A stretch of 64,000 nucleotides of DNA from Nymphaea colorata (taxonomy: Eukaryota; Streptophyta; Magnoliopsida; Nymphaeales; Nymphaeaceae), in NCBI RefSeq assembly GCF_008831285.2, contig NC_045142.1, positions 19,347,354 through 19,411,353 of the forward strand. The letters are read 5' to 3'. This document shows, piece by piece, positions 22,161 through 35,489 of the stretch. The notes beneath the pieces are model-generated. The model was not told the origin of the DNA. It saw only the letters and a list, made by a program, of their open reading frames with translations, and searched no databases. Position 1 is the stretch's first letter; each line of letters starts with the position of its first letter. Made by a program: the position numbers and the translations under genes.

Positions 22161-22390
22161 TGTTAGCACCCCAAATTTTTCAAAAATGACTAATTTCATT
22201 ATTTGGATTTAAAGTTTAGACCCAAAACAAATTTGCGACTATTCGATCCAAAACGAACTTTTAAACCGTTATCCAAACCAGAAACAAAATTTAAATTCAA
22301 AACCCAACCTTAGACGCGAGATTCAAATAAAAAATCCAATTATCAAATCCGAGTTAGATCCAAAATCCAAGTTTAGATCCAAAACAGGAA

Positions 22391-22597
22391 TTCCAAAACT
22401 CTTCCTTCTTGAATTCAAATCTTGAATTCGAATTTTGAATTTTGGTTCCAAAACTCTTCCCTCTTGAATTCAAATCTTGGATTCGAATTTTGAATTTTGG
22501 CTCCAAAACTCTTCCCTCTTAAATATGAATTTTGAATTTTGGCTCCAAAACTCTTCCCTCTTGAATTCAAATATTGAATTTGAATTTTGAATTTTGG
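22391..22597 (+). repeat. minisatellite of about 55-bp units upstream of LTR TATA box
   Basis: Four units start at 22391, 22446, 22501 and 22543 with (T/C)TCCAAAACTCTTCC and end TTTTGAATTTTGG. The third is shortened. They lie in the presumed U3 region of A1 directly before the TATA box, where tandem repeats can act as enhancers in plant LTRs. That role is not shown here. Confidence 0.85.
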
Positions 22598-22606
22598 CTC
22601 GAAAAT

Positions 22607-22617
22607 CTATATAAATA
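22607..22617 (+). promoter_or_regulatory. TATA box of solo LTR A1
   Basis: CTATATAAATA followed by a C-rich stretch. The same layout occurs in A2 (27819-27829) and A3 (41298-41308), which supports it as the family's LTR promoter. Confidence 0.6.
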
Positions 22618-23057
22618 CCCCCACAATCCTCTATCTTAGGAATGAGCCAACCATGGAGGAAGCTCTCTTACTTCCTCACTTGAAATTTTTTATTTTCCTT
22701 AGTTCTCTTTTCCATATTTTTCTGCTTCTCCAACATTGGGAGCAAACATTCTTCAAGTTCAAACTCTTCAAAAGAGTGCAAAGATATCTCTTGGGGGGTT
22801 CATCATCTTGGAGCTTCATCTGAGTCAACTCCAAGATCATTCAAAAGAGATAACTCATTCAAAAGAGAGAGTTCATTTCTAATATCATTTATATTCAAGG
22901 TATGTAGTCATCCTCTTATTTCCATCTATTTTCATTTCCTCTTGCAACCTCTCCATGGCCATTCAAGAGAGCTCAAATGATTTCTTCTCCGGAATCGAGA
23001 GCCATATCTTGAGTGCACCAGGAGTATGAACAAGGTGAAATAAATTTCATTTCTTTA

Positions 23058-25605
23058 GAGGGCGTTTGATGGCCTGGAAAAATACTATTCACTGGGAAAA
23101 AAAATTCAAAATTTCAAAATTTTTCCATCCTAACAAACGCAGAAAAAAATTTTCGACCGTTGAGGTCGATTCCGGAAATAATTTTCCAAAAAAATATTTC
23201 CAGTGGAGAGACGAAAATATTTTTCTGGAAATTTTTTATGGCCCGTTAGGGCACGCTCGCTTTCGCATCGCTCGCGTCGCCTTCCTCCCTCCTGCCGCTG
23301 TTGCCTCCCCTGGTCGTCTCTCTCGCAGCTCGTTGTCTCTCTCAACCCCTCGCTTCCAACTCACTCAGAGGCTTTTCTCATTGAAGCTGGAAACGAACGC
23401 CTCTTGCGCCGTTCTTCCTCCCCCGCTCTCCGCCTCCCTTCTTCGTCCTCCCTTCTTCCACCGTGTCCCTTCTTCCTCCCTCGCTCCCTTCTTCCTCCTC
23501 TCTCATTCCCTTTTGTTTTGTTGTGCATCCAAAACTCCTGCGCAAGAAGCTGCGTCTCCCTCTACCATCCGTCGCTTTCAGACACCATTGCAGCCTCTTG
23601 CAGAGCTCATCAAGCGGCACCAGTCGTTGGAGATGCTTTGTAGATTCTGACCTCTGCGACCTTCCATCCTCATGCGGCAGACATCGACAGGTACCAGAAA
23701 CCCCCTTCTTTCACTTTCTCTCACTCTCGTTCTCTCTTCTCTGTGCTGCAACTTCAGATTGTATCCTGTTTTGGAGGCCATTAGCCAGTGCGACCAGTCA
23801 CTGCTTTGATTATTATCATAAATACCAGGGGCCATTAGCCAGTGCGACCAGTCACTACTTTGAGGCCTCTCCAAAAACCTAATCCCTTCTCTTTCTCTCT
23901 GTTTCTCTTCGTAATGGTATGTCAGAATGGAACCTGAAACCCTTTTTTTTTTCTGTTGTTCCTTGTCTGTTGTTCTTAAATAAGTTTGTTCGAGATTTTG
24001 GGTGTTGCCTTCGTTTTTTGTCTTGAGTGGATTCGCGTAATGGGCTTTTCATTTTAGGGTTTTAGACTATCTGGCTTGAATTTGGTGTTCGGAGATGGAA
24101 ATCTGGTGCTAATGTCTGTGTTTGCTTTCTTTCTGCTTTTTTTCATGGAGGAATTTCGTTTTCTTTTTTGCGGTAGGTCCTTTTGCTTTTGTGCAGCTTT
24201 TGTTGAGGTTCATGGTCTCGGATTCCAGGGCATCTGAAGGTGGGAGGGAGAGTTCAAGGTTGTCTTTTGATCAGGTGATTGTGAGTTGTGAGTGAAGTGG
24301 AGTTTGGCTTTCGGGTGAAAAGATTTCGTTCTTTCGTTGGGTTGTCTTCACTTGGAGAGGAACTTGTAGTTACTTTACCATTTTCTTCCTTCATTCCGTG
24401 GCCTTGTCATTTGGACCAGTAGCGCGCTAGGAACAATGTTAAACATGGAGGTAGTCTTTTCTTGATTGACGGAGAAATTTAGCACAATTGAACGTAGAAT
24501 GAATTTCCTACACAAAAAAGAGAGTTTGATTTTTGTGGGTCCTTGTTGATGGGTAGTGGAAGTAAGGAAAGAGAAAGACCAATATCACCTGACAAAGGGT
24601 ACGAGGATGCTACATTCTGCGGTTTTTCATATTCTCCACGTGCTGGCCAACTCATTTTGGACTTTGGAAGTCTATGAAGAACAAGCAATTGCATTTGACC
24701 GTTAACATCTGGTTGAAATGTGATATATAGAAATTCAGGTAGATATAGAGTGGAAAATCATTAGTAGTAGAAACCTCTAAAAGCAGAGGCATGTTCTCTG
24801 TTGTAGGGATACTTAAACATTTTACCACAGAAGTATGATGTAAGTCTTAAGATAAATAAGCGGCTGATATCTTTGATCACTAGGTTACTTTTAGTTCTGA
24901 TACTCGATGAAGCATCTATACTTACACATTATGAAATGTCTAGACTCTACACATCAATTAGCGTGTGCTTGCTTAAAGGTGCCATCCCTCCCTGAATTTC
25001 GCTTTCATGCGGCTTCATTCTTGCTCTATGAATTTTTTGTAATTGTTTCCAAAGTGAGCATCTTATAGTTCTACTTTTGGACCTTTTTTGGATGCCAATT
25101 TGTTCATGTAGTTGGTTACAAATCAAATACTGATGCTGTGTTATTTGGTAACAAATACTGGTCGCACTGGCTAATAGCTTTTCTAAGAACGTCCTTGTAT
25201 ATCAAAGTAGTAAAGCTTCACACGAACTCTCTTGAAAAGGGAAATTGGACGTCAATTCTCATGGGAAGTGGCCGTCTTGTGAACAAGGAAAGTGCTGCTT
25301 TCATTTGTTTCTAATGTCCTTTGTTTATTTATTAGATTGACAACACTTTTTACTCTGCTTGCTTGATAATTTTATTACGTTACGTTTCTTGGTTGTAAAC
25401 AGTTACTTGGTTGTAAACAGTTATTTTACTGTTTTTCTCTCATTCCCCCCTTTTAACTGGAAATATGTTTCTTTATTATCAAACAGGAATTATATTTCTG
25501 AGTCATCACACACACACCAAAATTGGAATCAGAAAGATTTTTCCCATTCCATTTTTCCATTTCCTATATTTCCAGAAATATATTTCCAGGCCATCAAACG
25601 GCCCC
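23058..25605. mobile_element. PIF/Harbinger-like non-autonomous element, 2.55 kb
   Basis: The left end GAGGGCGTTTGATGGCCTGG and the right end CCAGGCCATCAAACGGCCCC are imperfect inverted repeats of about 23 bp. TTA flanks both sides (23055-23057 and 25606-25608), the target duplication typical of PIF/Harbinger. It lies inside solo LTR A1. No transposase (DDE) domain is found. The interior has a GC-rich block at 23235-23700 with CT-rich sequence and a splice-donor-like GACAG|GTACC near 23690, looking like a plant 5' UTR or first exon. The rest, 23900-25560, is ordinary AT-rich, intron-like DNA. Confidence 0.8.
23776..23856 (+). repeat. 27-bp duplicated motif in the Harbinger-like element
   Basis: GGCCATTAGCCAGTGCGACC plus AGTCACT occurs at 23776-23802 and 23830-23856. 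An inverted copy of its core (ACTGGTCGCACTGGCTAAT) is at 25157-25175. All three lie inside the element, so they may be subterminal or internal binding repeats or foldback remnants. Confidence 0.75.
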
Positions 25606-27818
25606 TTATTTATTTCCAAAATATGCATGCTATATTGTTTTTATTCATCATTCATGCCTGAAATGATGGTCATGCATGTTATTCTAATCTTTCCTTAATT
25701 GATGAGCAAATACACGGTGAGAATGAGTGCTTAGGTCAGGATTTCTTCATTCTTGTGTTGATTTTTGGGGGTTGGGACTTGTCCAACCCGAGAAAGCCCT
25801 CCACGAATTTGTACATATTAAAGTGCATCTTCATGTACTTTTTACGCTTAGCTTATTTCTTAATCACCCGATTAGGGACCTCTATGAGTGCTTTCCTATG
25901 TTGCTCTCCATTTCATGTATTTTTTATTTTCTTCCATACCCAATGGTAAGAGAAATCAATTTTCTTGTAATAGTTGTGGTTTTTATTCATACAAAAAAAT
26001 ATTTAGAATCATGTTTTCTAAAAGATTTTCAAAACCAAACACTTTTTCTAATGTGGCTTAGCTTACGCTTTTGTATAAGTCCAAGCTCCCCTCTAGCCTA
26101 CATCAAACTTGAAGTCGGCTATTTTCAAGTCATTTCTTAATGTTAATATTCATGAAGACATATGCGTATATATATGTTATATACGTATACGTGCACATGA
26201 GTATCTTTCTTTGTCATTCTCTCTTTATGATTTAACATACTTTTACAAACTCTTGTACTAGTATATATGAATATATACACGTGTATTCCATTTTTAAATC
26301 TCTATCTCTCTCTTTCTAAAATGATATTCTCTTTTATATTTGATTTAAACCTCATTTTCACAAACTTTATATATATGAATACATCTCTCTTTCTTTTTGT
26401 TAACACCCCAATTTTTTTTCACATCTAAATTGAAGCGATATCAAAATTTTACAAAAGGATTGTGAAAAATTACAATTTCAAAGCTAATTTCGAATCTAAA
26501 GAACAATTTAGATTCAATTTAACCTGCGACACAAATCCCAATGCAGAGTTACGAGTCTAAACTATGTGCAAATGTCATTTGCAATCCAAATTCAATAGCA
26601 AATGTCATTTGAAATCCAAATCGTATTGCAGATGTCATTTGAAATCCAAATGCAATTGCGGAATTCAAATTTGGTCTTAAATCCAAGAATTGGATATAAT
26701 TCAGTCTAGAATGCTGCGTGAGACCCACGTGTGGGCTCCACCTAGCCCGTGTGGTCAAGAGTCCCCCAGGGGTCATGCCCCCCCATTAAAAAAGATAATA
26801 TATTTTCTCTCAATTAAATGAAAAAAAGTCATTTTCAAAGAAAAATAAATGAGAAACCTATGAAAAGAGAGACATTTATGTCTCTCTCTCTTCTTTAACC
26901 AGGTCCTCTTTAAAGAGAAGTCAATTTCCAAAAAGCAATAACTAGGCTGGTCAAACTCACTTAGCCTACTTAATCCAAGTAGGTTTGACCCAGGTGCACC
27001 CAAAATATGGTGCCAATTTCAGCCAGGTTCGGTCAACTTGGGCTCAGCACAGTCAAAAGTGTAGGTCTATCCCGCGACCCAATTAGTGGATGAAAATAGA
27101 CTTTGATCGAGTCGGACCCACTTTGACTAGACTCTGTCGAAGTACAATTCAGTTCAATTAAGAACTTTCTTAGCTCAAATTTATCAAATTACCTCACACA
27201 AAGTAAAACTACTTGCAAATGAGCTTTGACTTTGGTCAATTGGTTGAAATTGACCAATCTAAACAATTTTTTCCTTCTAAAAACAAATTGAGATTACAGA
27301 GCCTAAATTGGTTTATGAAAGACACATATACATTTGAATTTTTCAAATACATAAATCAAATACCAAATTAAAATTCAATATTTCAAACCAAAGTTTGATT
27401 CAGTTGAAATCCATCTTTAATCAAGTTATGAACGAAAATAACATTTTCGAACCAAATTTAATAGAATTTTTAAATTTTATTCAAATTTAAATTGAATTAT
27501 CATAATTTGTATGACATTTGGAGCTTAGTAACTAGGTTTTAACGTAACAAGCTCAATTTCAAACAAAGAAAAAAAATAAATAGCACAAAATAAGGAAAAA
27601 CCCTATGCAAGGGCATTTTCATCCAAATTAGTCAAAGTTGGTTAGCTAGGTTTGAACCAATGTTGACCAAACCTAGCCCAGTCCACTTAGCTCGTGTAAA
27701 TGAGCTAAGAATGGTAAATTAGAGCCATTAAACCCTATTTAACCCATTTTACAAGTCCGCAAGGTCTGAAGCAAGTTTACAAGGTGAGTTAAGAAGGTAG
27801 TTGAACCCACCTCCTGTT

Positions 27819-27829
27819 CTATATAAACC
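27819..27829 (+). promoter_or_regulatory. TATA box of solo LTR A2
   Basis: TCTATATAAAC followed by a C-rich stretch, placed as in the other two LTRs of the family. Confidence 0.6.
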
Positions 27830-29411
27830 TCCCCTTGGCCACCAAGGAGGAGGACGAAAATTTTGAAAAGGTATCAAGTTGCTGCAGCTAAGGAGCCAAG
27901 AAGGAGAAGCCAATGAGGAGAAGAAGATTTCGTCCAAGCCTCTTTTCCCCTTTCTCCCATTTTCTTCTTCATTTTCCTTTATTCTTTCCATTGATTTTGC
28001 TAAGTTAGGGTGCTTAAGTGAACCCTTACTTAGAATTTTCATGGTGAGAAGCTCTATTTTCCACTCCAAATTCCAGCAAGCAAGCTATTTTTATTCTAGC
28101 TTTGCTAAGCTCGAATCTAAGGTTGGATTCTTGCTTAGGATTGCTCGTTTTAGAAAACAAGTGAAAAAGAAAAACAAGCATCATGACTGACCGCAAAGGT
28201 AGGTGATTTAAGTCATTTTTCATATACTTTACCTTCTCGTTGGTTCATTTTAATTTCAGCTATTTGTGGAAGGGGTTTATTTTCATTTATTTTATAGTTG
28301 AGAATAACGTCCAGCTAGGGAAAACCTACGATTGAATGTACTTGTTAATGCATAACGCATGCATGAGTCGGCTTTCTTAGAAAGACTAACCCATGTATCA
28401 AGTTTTGAAAAGGGCCTCAAGGCCACGTCCCTTTCAAAACAACAAGCTTAAAACCATGTTGAATTCCTCACCATGAGAGAATCCGATGGTGAGAGAGTGA
28501 TTTTGCTGCAACTTATGTGATTAAAACGCCTATTAGGGATGAATACATTCTTATGAATGTAATCCACACTTGCATGGTAAAATTATGGATGAATCATCTT
28601 GAGCATTGTTTTGTTTTTCTTCTCAATTGAAGTCATTTAGATTTATGTCTTTCAATTTAATTGATCAAGGGTGGTAGAGGAGATTATAAACAAGTTTTCA
28701 ATCTTTCTACGTAATAGAGCTCAGCCATGAATCGTCATGATTCATGAGTTATGCGGTCTTTTGATTAAATTCCATTTTGAAGAGTAAGATATGTATGTAT
28801 ATATATTGTTATATATATACTAGTGCAATCTTTTATTAAAAACCATTTTCCTCTTTTAAAATCAGGTTAGAATACGTTTCCAAACTGATTTTTAAGAAGG
28901 ATGATCATTTTGTTGATTTTCATAGTGCAAGGCTATGAAATCATTTTCATTTATTTTTGTATTTAATTTCAGCAATCCAAACGTAAAATGTATGCAAGTT
29001 GTTGAAATTAGACCCTGCTTTATGAGAGTTAGCTTAAGAATGTCAAATTTTATATATTTGAGATGCCAATTTTTGGCCACAAAATGGCTATATTTTGAAG
29101 AACAATAAAAATGTTTTAGCCCTACCTAATCGGCTCTCTAAAAGTCTTTTAGAAATTTCTAATTTCATTCACCAATTTTCAGACTTAGATTTGATTAATT
29201 GAGTCTCAAGAACGCTTCAAAAGTTCTAATCTTTGTATCCCTTAAAGAACAAAATTAAAAGTGTTCTAATAGTCCAAGAAATGAATGGATCTTCAGGACA
29301 AGAATATGAAATTTTGTTTGATTTTGGAGAGAAAGAAAAGTTCCTAGAACTTCATGATGTGAACGAGAACATATGGCACATGATTTTTGCCAATTTGATG
29401 CTTAGTTCATA

Positions 29412-29513
29412 TAGAGTAAAACTGAATTTCATCATTTTCTAAGAGACAAACTCTTAGAATCAATAGAGTAAAACTGAATTTCATCATTTTCTAAGAGTCA
29501 AACTCTTAGAATC
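29412..29513 (+). repeat. 51-bp tandem duplication in A2
   Basis: TAGAGTAAAACTGAATTTCA through TCTTAGAATCAA occurs twice in direct succession with one visible substitution. It is a recent local duplication after LTR insertion or in its source copy. Confidence 0.8.
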
Positions 29514-31474
29514 AATAGCTTAATTTTAATTCATTTAAATCAGAATAAAATATGATTTTATGACAATTTTGAGGAAAAAAGATGATATTCACATTTCTTC
29601 TATATTTTAAAGTTTGATTTCATCCTCATTTGCTTAATTCTTAATTGTTTTGAGTTTCTCATGGACTACATCTCTAATTCATGTGCTTAACAATATAATA
29701 AACACATTTAGAGAAAGTCCTACATTTTAATTAGAATCAATCTTCATGCATAGATTGTATGACGTGTGATTGCAATGAATGAATCTTGAGAGATTAAAGA
29801 GAGAGAAGAATGAATGTTTCATATAGTTTCTCGTCTCATTTCATGCATTCACTTTCACTTAAAATCCATAGCACTACGTGCACATTCTCAAGAAGTTAAG
29901 TAATTGAACTTTGAGTTGCAAAAAGTGACCAAGTCATATTGAACAAGAATTTGTAAACTTCACTTAACTTCCAAAGAAATCATAACCAATGCATTCATAA
30001 TTTTGATCAAAATATGTTTAGAAAACAATACGTTTTCTAACAATTTGGGCCTATGTCCCATCAAAAGAATGAACTCTACACAAGTTTTTAAATATTTTAA
30101 ACCAAATCACACGATTTGGCAAAAGAAGAGTTCAAAATCAATTTTGATCACAAGATGATCATCATTTTAACTCATGAATCAAATTGAGTTGACAACAAAG
30201 AACTCAATTTTAAAATTTCTAAGAATTGTGGATTTCAAATGACACCAAAGCAAAGGTTTTTTAATCAATTTAAAAACCCTCCAATCTTCAAATCAAAGGA
30301 ACCCATTTTCAAAACAAGTTAAAATCACTTATAAACTTTGGGTTTTGAATCCAGCAAATTACTTTGGTTTTTGAATCCAAAACCTCAATGCATAAGCATA
30401 TAGGACTTGCATCAATAACTCGTACATGATCCAAATGATTATTAGTCTTTGGTCTAATTACTCCTGTTAAAAGCGGCAGGAATGGTTGGACCTCGTACCG
30501 ATGGGCGGGGATCCCCTTTCTCTTAAAATTTTTCCTCAAAACCCCAATTTTAAAAGATTTTTGCTGATTCACATTTCAACCCCTTTTGAAAAAGGGGTGG
30601 GGTGCGAACACTTTTAAATCCTTGATTTTATGATTTTCAAGATCTCTTTCTCTCTCTCTTTCTTTATATTTCTCTCTATGAAAGTCTTTCGTCTTTTCCA
30701 TTCTTTCAATATTTTTCTCTTATGATTTAAGATTTTAATTTCTCATTTGCCGACTTCATCAAGACCAAAACTCAAGTAATAATCCAATATTGGATTCATG
30801 CTTGATGGTCTACAACCCCAATCAATTTTCAAAAAATTTTCCTTCTTATATATGATAATTATCAAAACAAAATCTTAAATGTATGTCATGTTAGGAATGA
30901 CCTTAGATTAATCTCATGGTAGGAATGAATGATTTTCCTTTCCAATCATGTATGATCAATTCATTCATGCATCCACAATCACTTAATATTATTTATGATC
31001 ACAAGCACATCTCCAAAAGAATTTAAGCAAGATGAGATAGAACTCTAACTAGGTAGTAACCGAATTAGAGCAAAATCTCAAACCTACTTAAAATCTTAAG
31101 AGAACACTAAAGTGACTTCAAGGTTTCCCAAGCTTTCCAAATGATACTTATAAAGATTTTTCAATTCTAGTTTTCACCAAAATGTTTTATATTATCAAGC
31201 AATGCTTCAAAAACTTTTTCAAAAGTTTGAAACATCAAACTTTCAATATTCTTCTACACCGGATATAGATAAGATGTTTAAGCCAAAATGAAATGCATCA
31301 ATAATAGACATAGCCCTTGGATTAATTACTCCCGGTAAAGGTACTGGGAACGATCGATCATCGTACTGATGGGCGAGTTCTTTTCTCTCTCAATTTCAAA
31401 ATAAAATGTTATTTTTTTGAAGCACTCCAAAACCAAAAACCAACCAAAAAAAATTTTGGGATGCGAACAACTTG

Positions 31475-31920
31475 TTAATCAACTTGATGAGGGAAAGATC
31501 TCTGGCAAGAAGTTGAGTTCAAAAGTTAAAAGGCTAGATCATGATCATGTTAAAGCACAATAAACAATAAATCAAAGAACTCAGTGAATTTTGGTGGAGA
31601 GTTTCTGCTTTTTATGCTAATCCTTTCCAAAGCTATATTTTTGAGACGAATTGTAGGGTTGGATTTGTAAAGCAAATGCTTTTTAATCATTATTTAGTAG
31701 GAAATAAGTATCAAATCAAGAAATTGTTGACATGCATCTCTATTGATTCTATTGTTTGTTATGTTGCGAATGGCATTTCTCTTGTGTTTTATAGATGGAT
31801 GTATAACTTCTTTTTTCTCTTTTCATGCATCCAGAAAATTTATTGATGGATAGAAAGCCTCATCTATGTCAAACTAGTCAACTGTTTTTTCTAGTGACAT
31901 GTATATTGAACCATATCTAC
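31475..31920. other. spacer between solo LTRs A1 and A3
   Basis: About 450 bp of AT-rich sequence separating two independent insertions of the same LTR family. No gene or repeat is recognised. 31921-31925 (TTTTG) is the left target duplication of A3. Confidence 0.5.
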
Positions 31921-34900
31921 TTTTGTGTTAACACCACAAATTTTCTCATCTAAATCTGAATGACAATTTAGAAATTGAGCAAAATATTTTAAGTAAAATT
32001 AGAAGCGATGTGCTTCAATACCTAATCCAATCCTAAAGCAAAGTCTATGAATCAATTGCAATCTCAATTCTAAAACAATCTAGAGCTCTGAATTTCAAAT
32101 TGTAATCCTACTAAATTTGACAAGATATTAAATTCAAATTCAATTAGAGATAAAATAGAGTCCAAAAACTCAATCTGGACCACGTCCAAGAAGCAAAGTC
32201 CAAAATTCAATGTCACCTCACAATTTGGATTTAAAATCTTGAACTAAGATAAGTTTAAAATTGACTTAATCAATATGGAATAATGAACTAAATACCCGTG
32301 TCAATTTCAGATCAAAGAAACCTTAATTCAAGGCTATCTCAAGTCAATTCATACAATCCAGAGTGTGTAATCGCATGATTAAACTAAAACATGTCAAAAT
32401 GACTAGAAATACTTAGAAATTGAATTGAACTTCTTGCCATTCCGCATGGGCTAGGTATGTCTAATAAATTTCAAAAGTTTAAAGCAAATTCAATTTTCTT
32501 GTCTTGTCATCCAATTTAACCAATCAAGAATTTCCAAGGTGGAAACTAGAATTTTCATTAAAAGGATTAAATTTCAATTAATAAAATAATTAAAAAGAAT
32601 TTAAAATTAATTACCTTTTCTTAAGTGAGCTTCATCTGAAAAAGAAACCAATTCAATTAGAGAGAGCCCTTGTCACACCCCAACCTTTTGACCCTCAAAC
32701 ATTTTTTTTCCTAAACATAAAGTATTAAGGTGCGACGACACAACAGTTCAAAAAGGAGGGAGCCATGCCATTAGAAACAATGAGGCAAACTTTCATTTAT
32801 ATAAAAATTTCAGTTCATACAAAATTACATTAATGTGTATGGCAAAAATGCCCCAAACCATATGATTGATGTCTAACAAAAACAAGACATCAATATAACC
32901 CAAAACACGATGCACCGGCACTACAATTGACCCCAAACCTCTCCAGTAGGATGTGAGTGAAGCCATCTGATCAACCTGCTGCCCTGGGTCTGCCAAAACC
33001 TGAAAAAGAAAAACAATTGAAAGCTTAGCCTTTACAGTGTCGTAACAAGCCAGAAAAATCCCTAAACCTCTAAGGTAAAGACTCAAATATGAAATAATTA
33101 CAAATAGCATGCAACTATGCATAACATATCCTTCTCATTCACTTCATTCACATTCTTATCATTTACATTAACTTTAATGAATTGACAGTTCTCCTGACTA
33201 TAGGCGTGTGTGGCCTACAGTCGGGAGACAACCCCCGTGGTGGCCCAAATCGATATGGATCCATTCATGCTGCAGCGGAAGAACACTTGTCATAGGATGT
33301 GCGAATTCCAAGGAGAGTTACTCAGCCTTCCCTAAGACACCCAGTTTGAGAAGGCGGGAGCCCAACGCTCCAAGCACAACACACAACAGTACCTTGGGGC
33401 CTTGCACCGCCTGTGCTCCGAACAGGCAAAACCAGTGATGAAAGCAGGACGTCTCCCAAACACATTGCCACAATCCACTGGCCTCTCATCTCTTATTCTT
33501 TCTTACTTAACATTATGAAAATACATTCACAAAATAACCAGCTGACTCATGAGGTTGGTTCACTCCACGAGTGTACCCATACCTCCAAATGCCTCCACAC
33601 GAGAGCTATACATATAATTAACATTCTTAGCTAACCGTCATAGCAATACGGGTACAACTACCATTCAATTCCATTCATTTGTATCATGCTCAAGGCAATG
33701 CATAAGAAACATTACAACATGCACATCACTTATCATATCAATCATATCTTTCAAAACTTAGCCAAACCATAAAGAGTAGTCTCGATCCGTGATTGGCTCG
33801 TAGCTGTCCTATGCAGTTATCATTTTAGGATGTTTTTTAATGCATAGTTGGGGTCGATGAGGCACTCAACTCGATACCCCACCTCATCTGTCCTAAGCAG
33901 TTATTAATTCTAGCATGCACATGCAATTGCATAGTAATTTTCAAAACAAAACTTATCACATAAACATTGAATTCTCATGTATACAATCATTCAATCACAT
34001 CATAGTCATAGGATCCAACGATCCTTAAAACACACATTCAAGTTGACCCCAGGCCGGGATCTGTCTGAAATGCCACCATACCTGCTGCATGTCACCAAAA
34101 TATCCAAAATGCCTCAAGCTTCAAATCTAATCACTCAAGGTCTATTGGACGTGCTCGGTGTACCTACAAACACAATCAGATGGTAAGTTCTACACTCGCT
34201 TCGCTTTACCATATATACAAATACAAAACATAAGCATTGAGGCATGTCATCACGTCAAGAGGGTGTCGACGGGTAGTATCGATCTACAAAGCCCTCAAAA
34301 AGGTCTCTTCCCAATTCTTTGAGGTTGTAACCAAACATCTAAACTCAAAGCTTCAATCAAACTATCAATAACACATTCTCAATTGCTTTCTTTAGTTGAA
34401 ACATCTTCCCAATAATACAGCCAACTTACATATTCTTCTCCAATTAACACTGCAATACGCCCACTGACAATAGCATGCGCCACATGCTCACTAAAATGAT
34501 TCTAAATCTTCTCACCCACATCAAAATCTCTACCATGTTTCCAAATAGCTTCAAAAATCAACACCTCAAGCTTAAAAGATCATTATAGACATGAATCATC
34601 GCTTCTCCAAGATAATTCTAAACTTTCCCCAAAAAAGCAAAGTCGCTAACATGCATCCCAAATCATCAATTCTAAATTCTAGCATGCTCAAACAATAATT
34701 ATACGTGTTCTAACAAAAAATACGTAACAATCTAAGCTCGATTAGGCCTTGCTCACCCCAATTTTAGAGTCAAAACTGTTGCAATGATCTTGGCAGCCAC
34801 ATCAAGTGTTCGATCAAGTGCCAATGCCCAAGATTGCTTGCTGCCGTCACCAACCACACGGCCTACTTTCTGGTAAGAGGGGGAAGGCAGACTTCCCTAG

Positions 34901-35177
34901 CTGTAATCCATTCAAACGGAAATAGGTACGGTGAGAATCAACAAAATGGAGATGAGAATAGAGGTCTGCCGTGATAAGGAGGCAGTCTACGAGGCAAATA
35001 AAAAGGGGGTTCGGCTGAGAGGCAGGGTTTGGTTGAGGGAGAAAGGACTAGCGGGAGGGAGAAAGAGCATAGAAATGTTCAGTTGAGGGGGAGAGTTAGA
35101 GCAGAAAGAGAGAGAGAGCATGGGTGAGGGAGTGAGACAACACGAGCGGGAGAGTGGAAGAGTGGCAAGGGAGAGAA

Positions 35178-35472
35178 TGAAAGAATCTTCACATAAGCAT
35201 GTCTTTCTGTCTGAAAATCTGATAGATTGAGAATAGAGAAGAAAGAGTAAAAGAGTGAAAGAGAGGACAATGGAGGAAAGAAAGAACAGTTGGCCAAGCA
35301 TAGCCCCTGCGTTCCTTAATCTTTCATTAAAACATAACCCTAATTAGGTTACAACAGATTTGTACATAAAAATATAAAATATTACAAGGAAGCCACCGCT
35401 TAGTGACCTTAGGCGCGTGGATATAAAGAGAATGGATCGAGTCTGAATAGACCCGATCCCCTTACGCTAACA
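35178..35472 (-). repeat. copia C 3' LTR
   Basis: 295 bp; on the minus strand it starts TGTTAGCGTAAGG and ends in CA. It pairs with 40009-40303. Confidence 0.95.
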
Positions 35473-35484
35473 GCCCCCCTCAAG
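35473..35484 (-). other. copia C polypurine tract
   Basis: The minus strand reads CTTGAGGGGGGC directly before the 3' LTR, the expected plus-strand primer site. Confidence 0.85.
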
Positions 35485-35489
35485 TTGTG

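Larger units (their letters stand above)
26398..30610 (+). mobile_element. solo LTR A2, 4.2 kb, nested in A1
   Basis: Begins TGTTAACACCCCAATTTTTT and ends GGGGTGGGGTGCGAACA, with a perfect target duplication CTTTT (26393-26397 and 30611-30615). At 4213 bp it is one uninterrupted LTR with a TATA box at 27819-27829. Downstream are the family words GAATAACGTCCAGC (about 28303) and, near 30470, GGCAGGAATGGTTGGACC and CGTACCGATGGGCGGGG. No internal domain remains, so it arose by LTR-LTR recombination. Short frames inside are not credible genes. Confidence 0.9.
22161..31469 (+). mobile_element. solo LTR A1 (large-LTR family), with two nested insertions
   Basis: Begins TGTTAGCACCCCAAATTTTT and ends GGGATGCGAACA, flanked by a perfect 5-bp target duplication ACTTG (22156-22160 and 31470-31474). 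Without the nested PIF/Harbinger-like element and solo LTR A2 it is about 2.54 kb, shorter than its relatives A2 and A3, so it has probably lost internal sequence. It has a TATA box (22607-22617) and, near its end, the family block GGTAAAGGTACTGGGAACGA and CGTACTGATGGGCGAG. No coding region, primer site or second LTR remains. The terminal sequences suggest a Ty3/gypsy family, which is inference. Confidence 0.85.

Noticed and set aside
23066-23650. 194-residue frame in the Harbinger-like element
   Set aside because: It starts inside the terminal inverted repeat and runs through CT-rich sequence open in several frames; no transposase motif.
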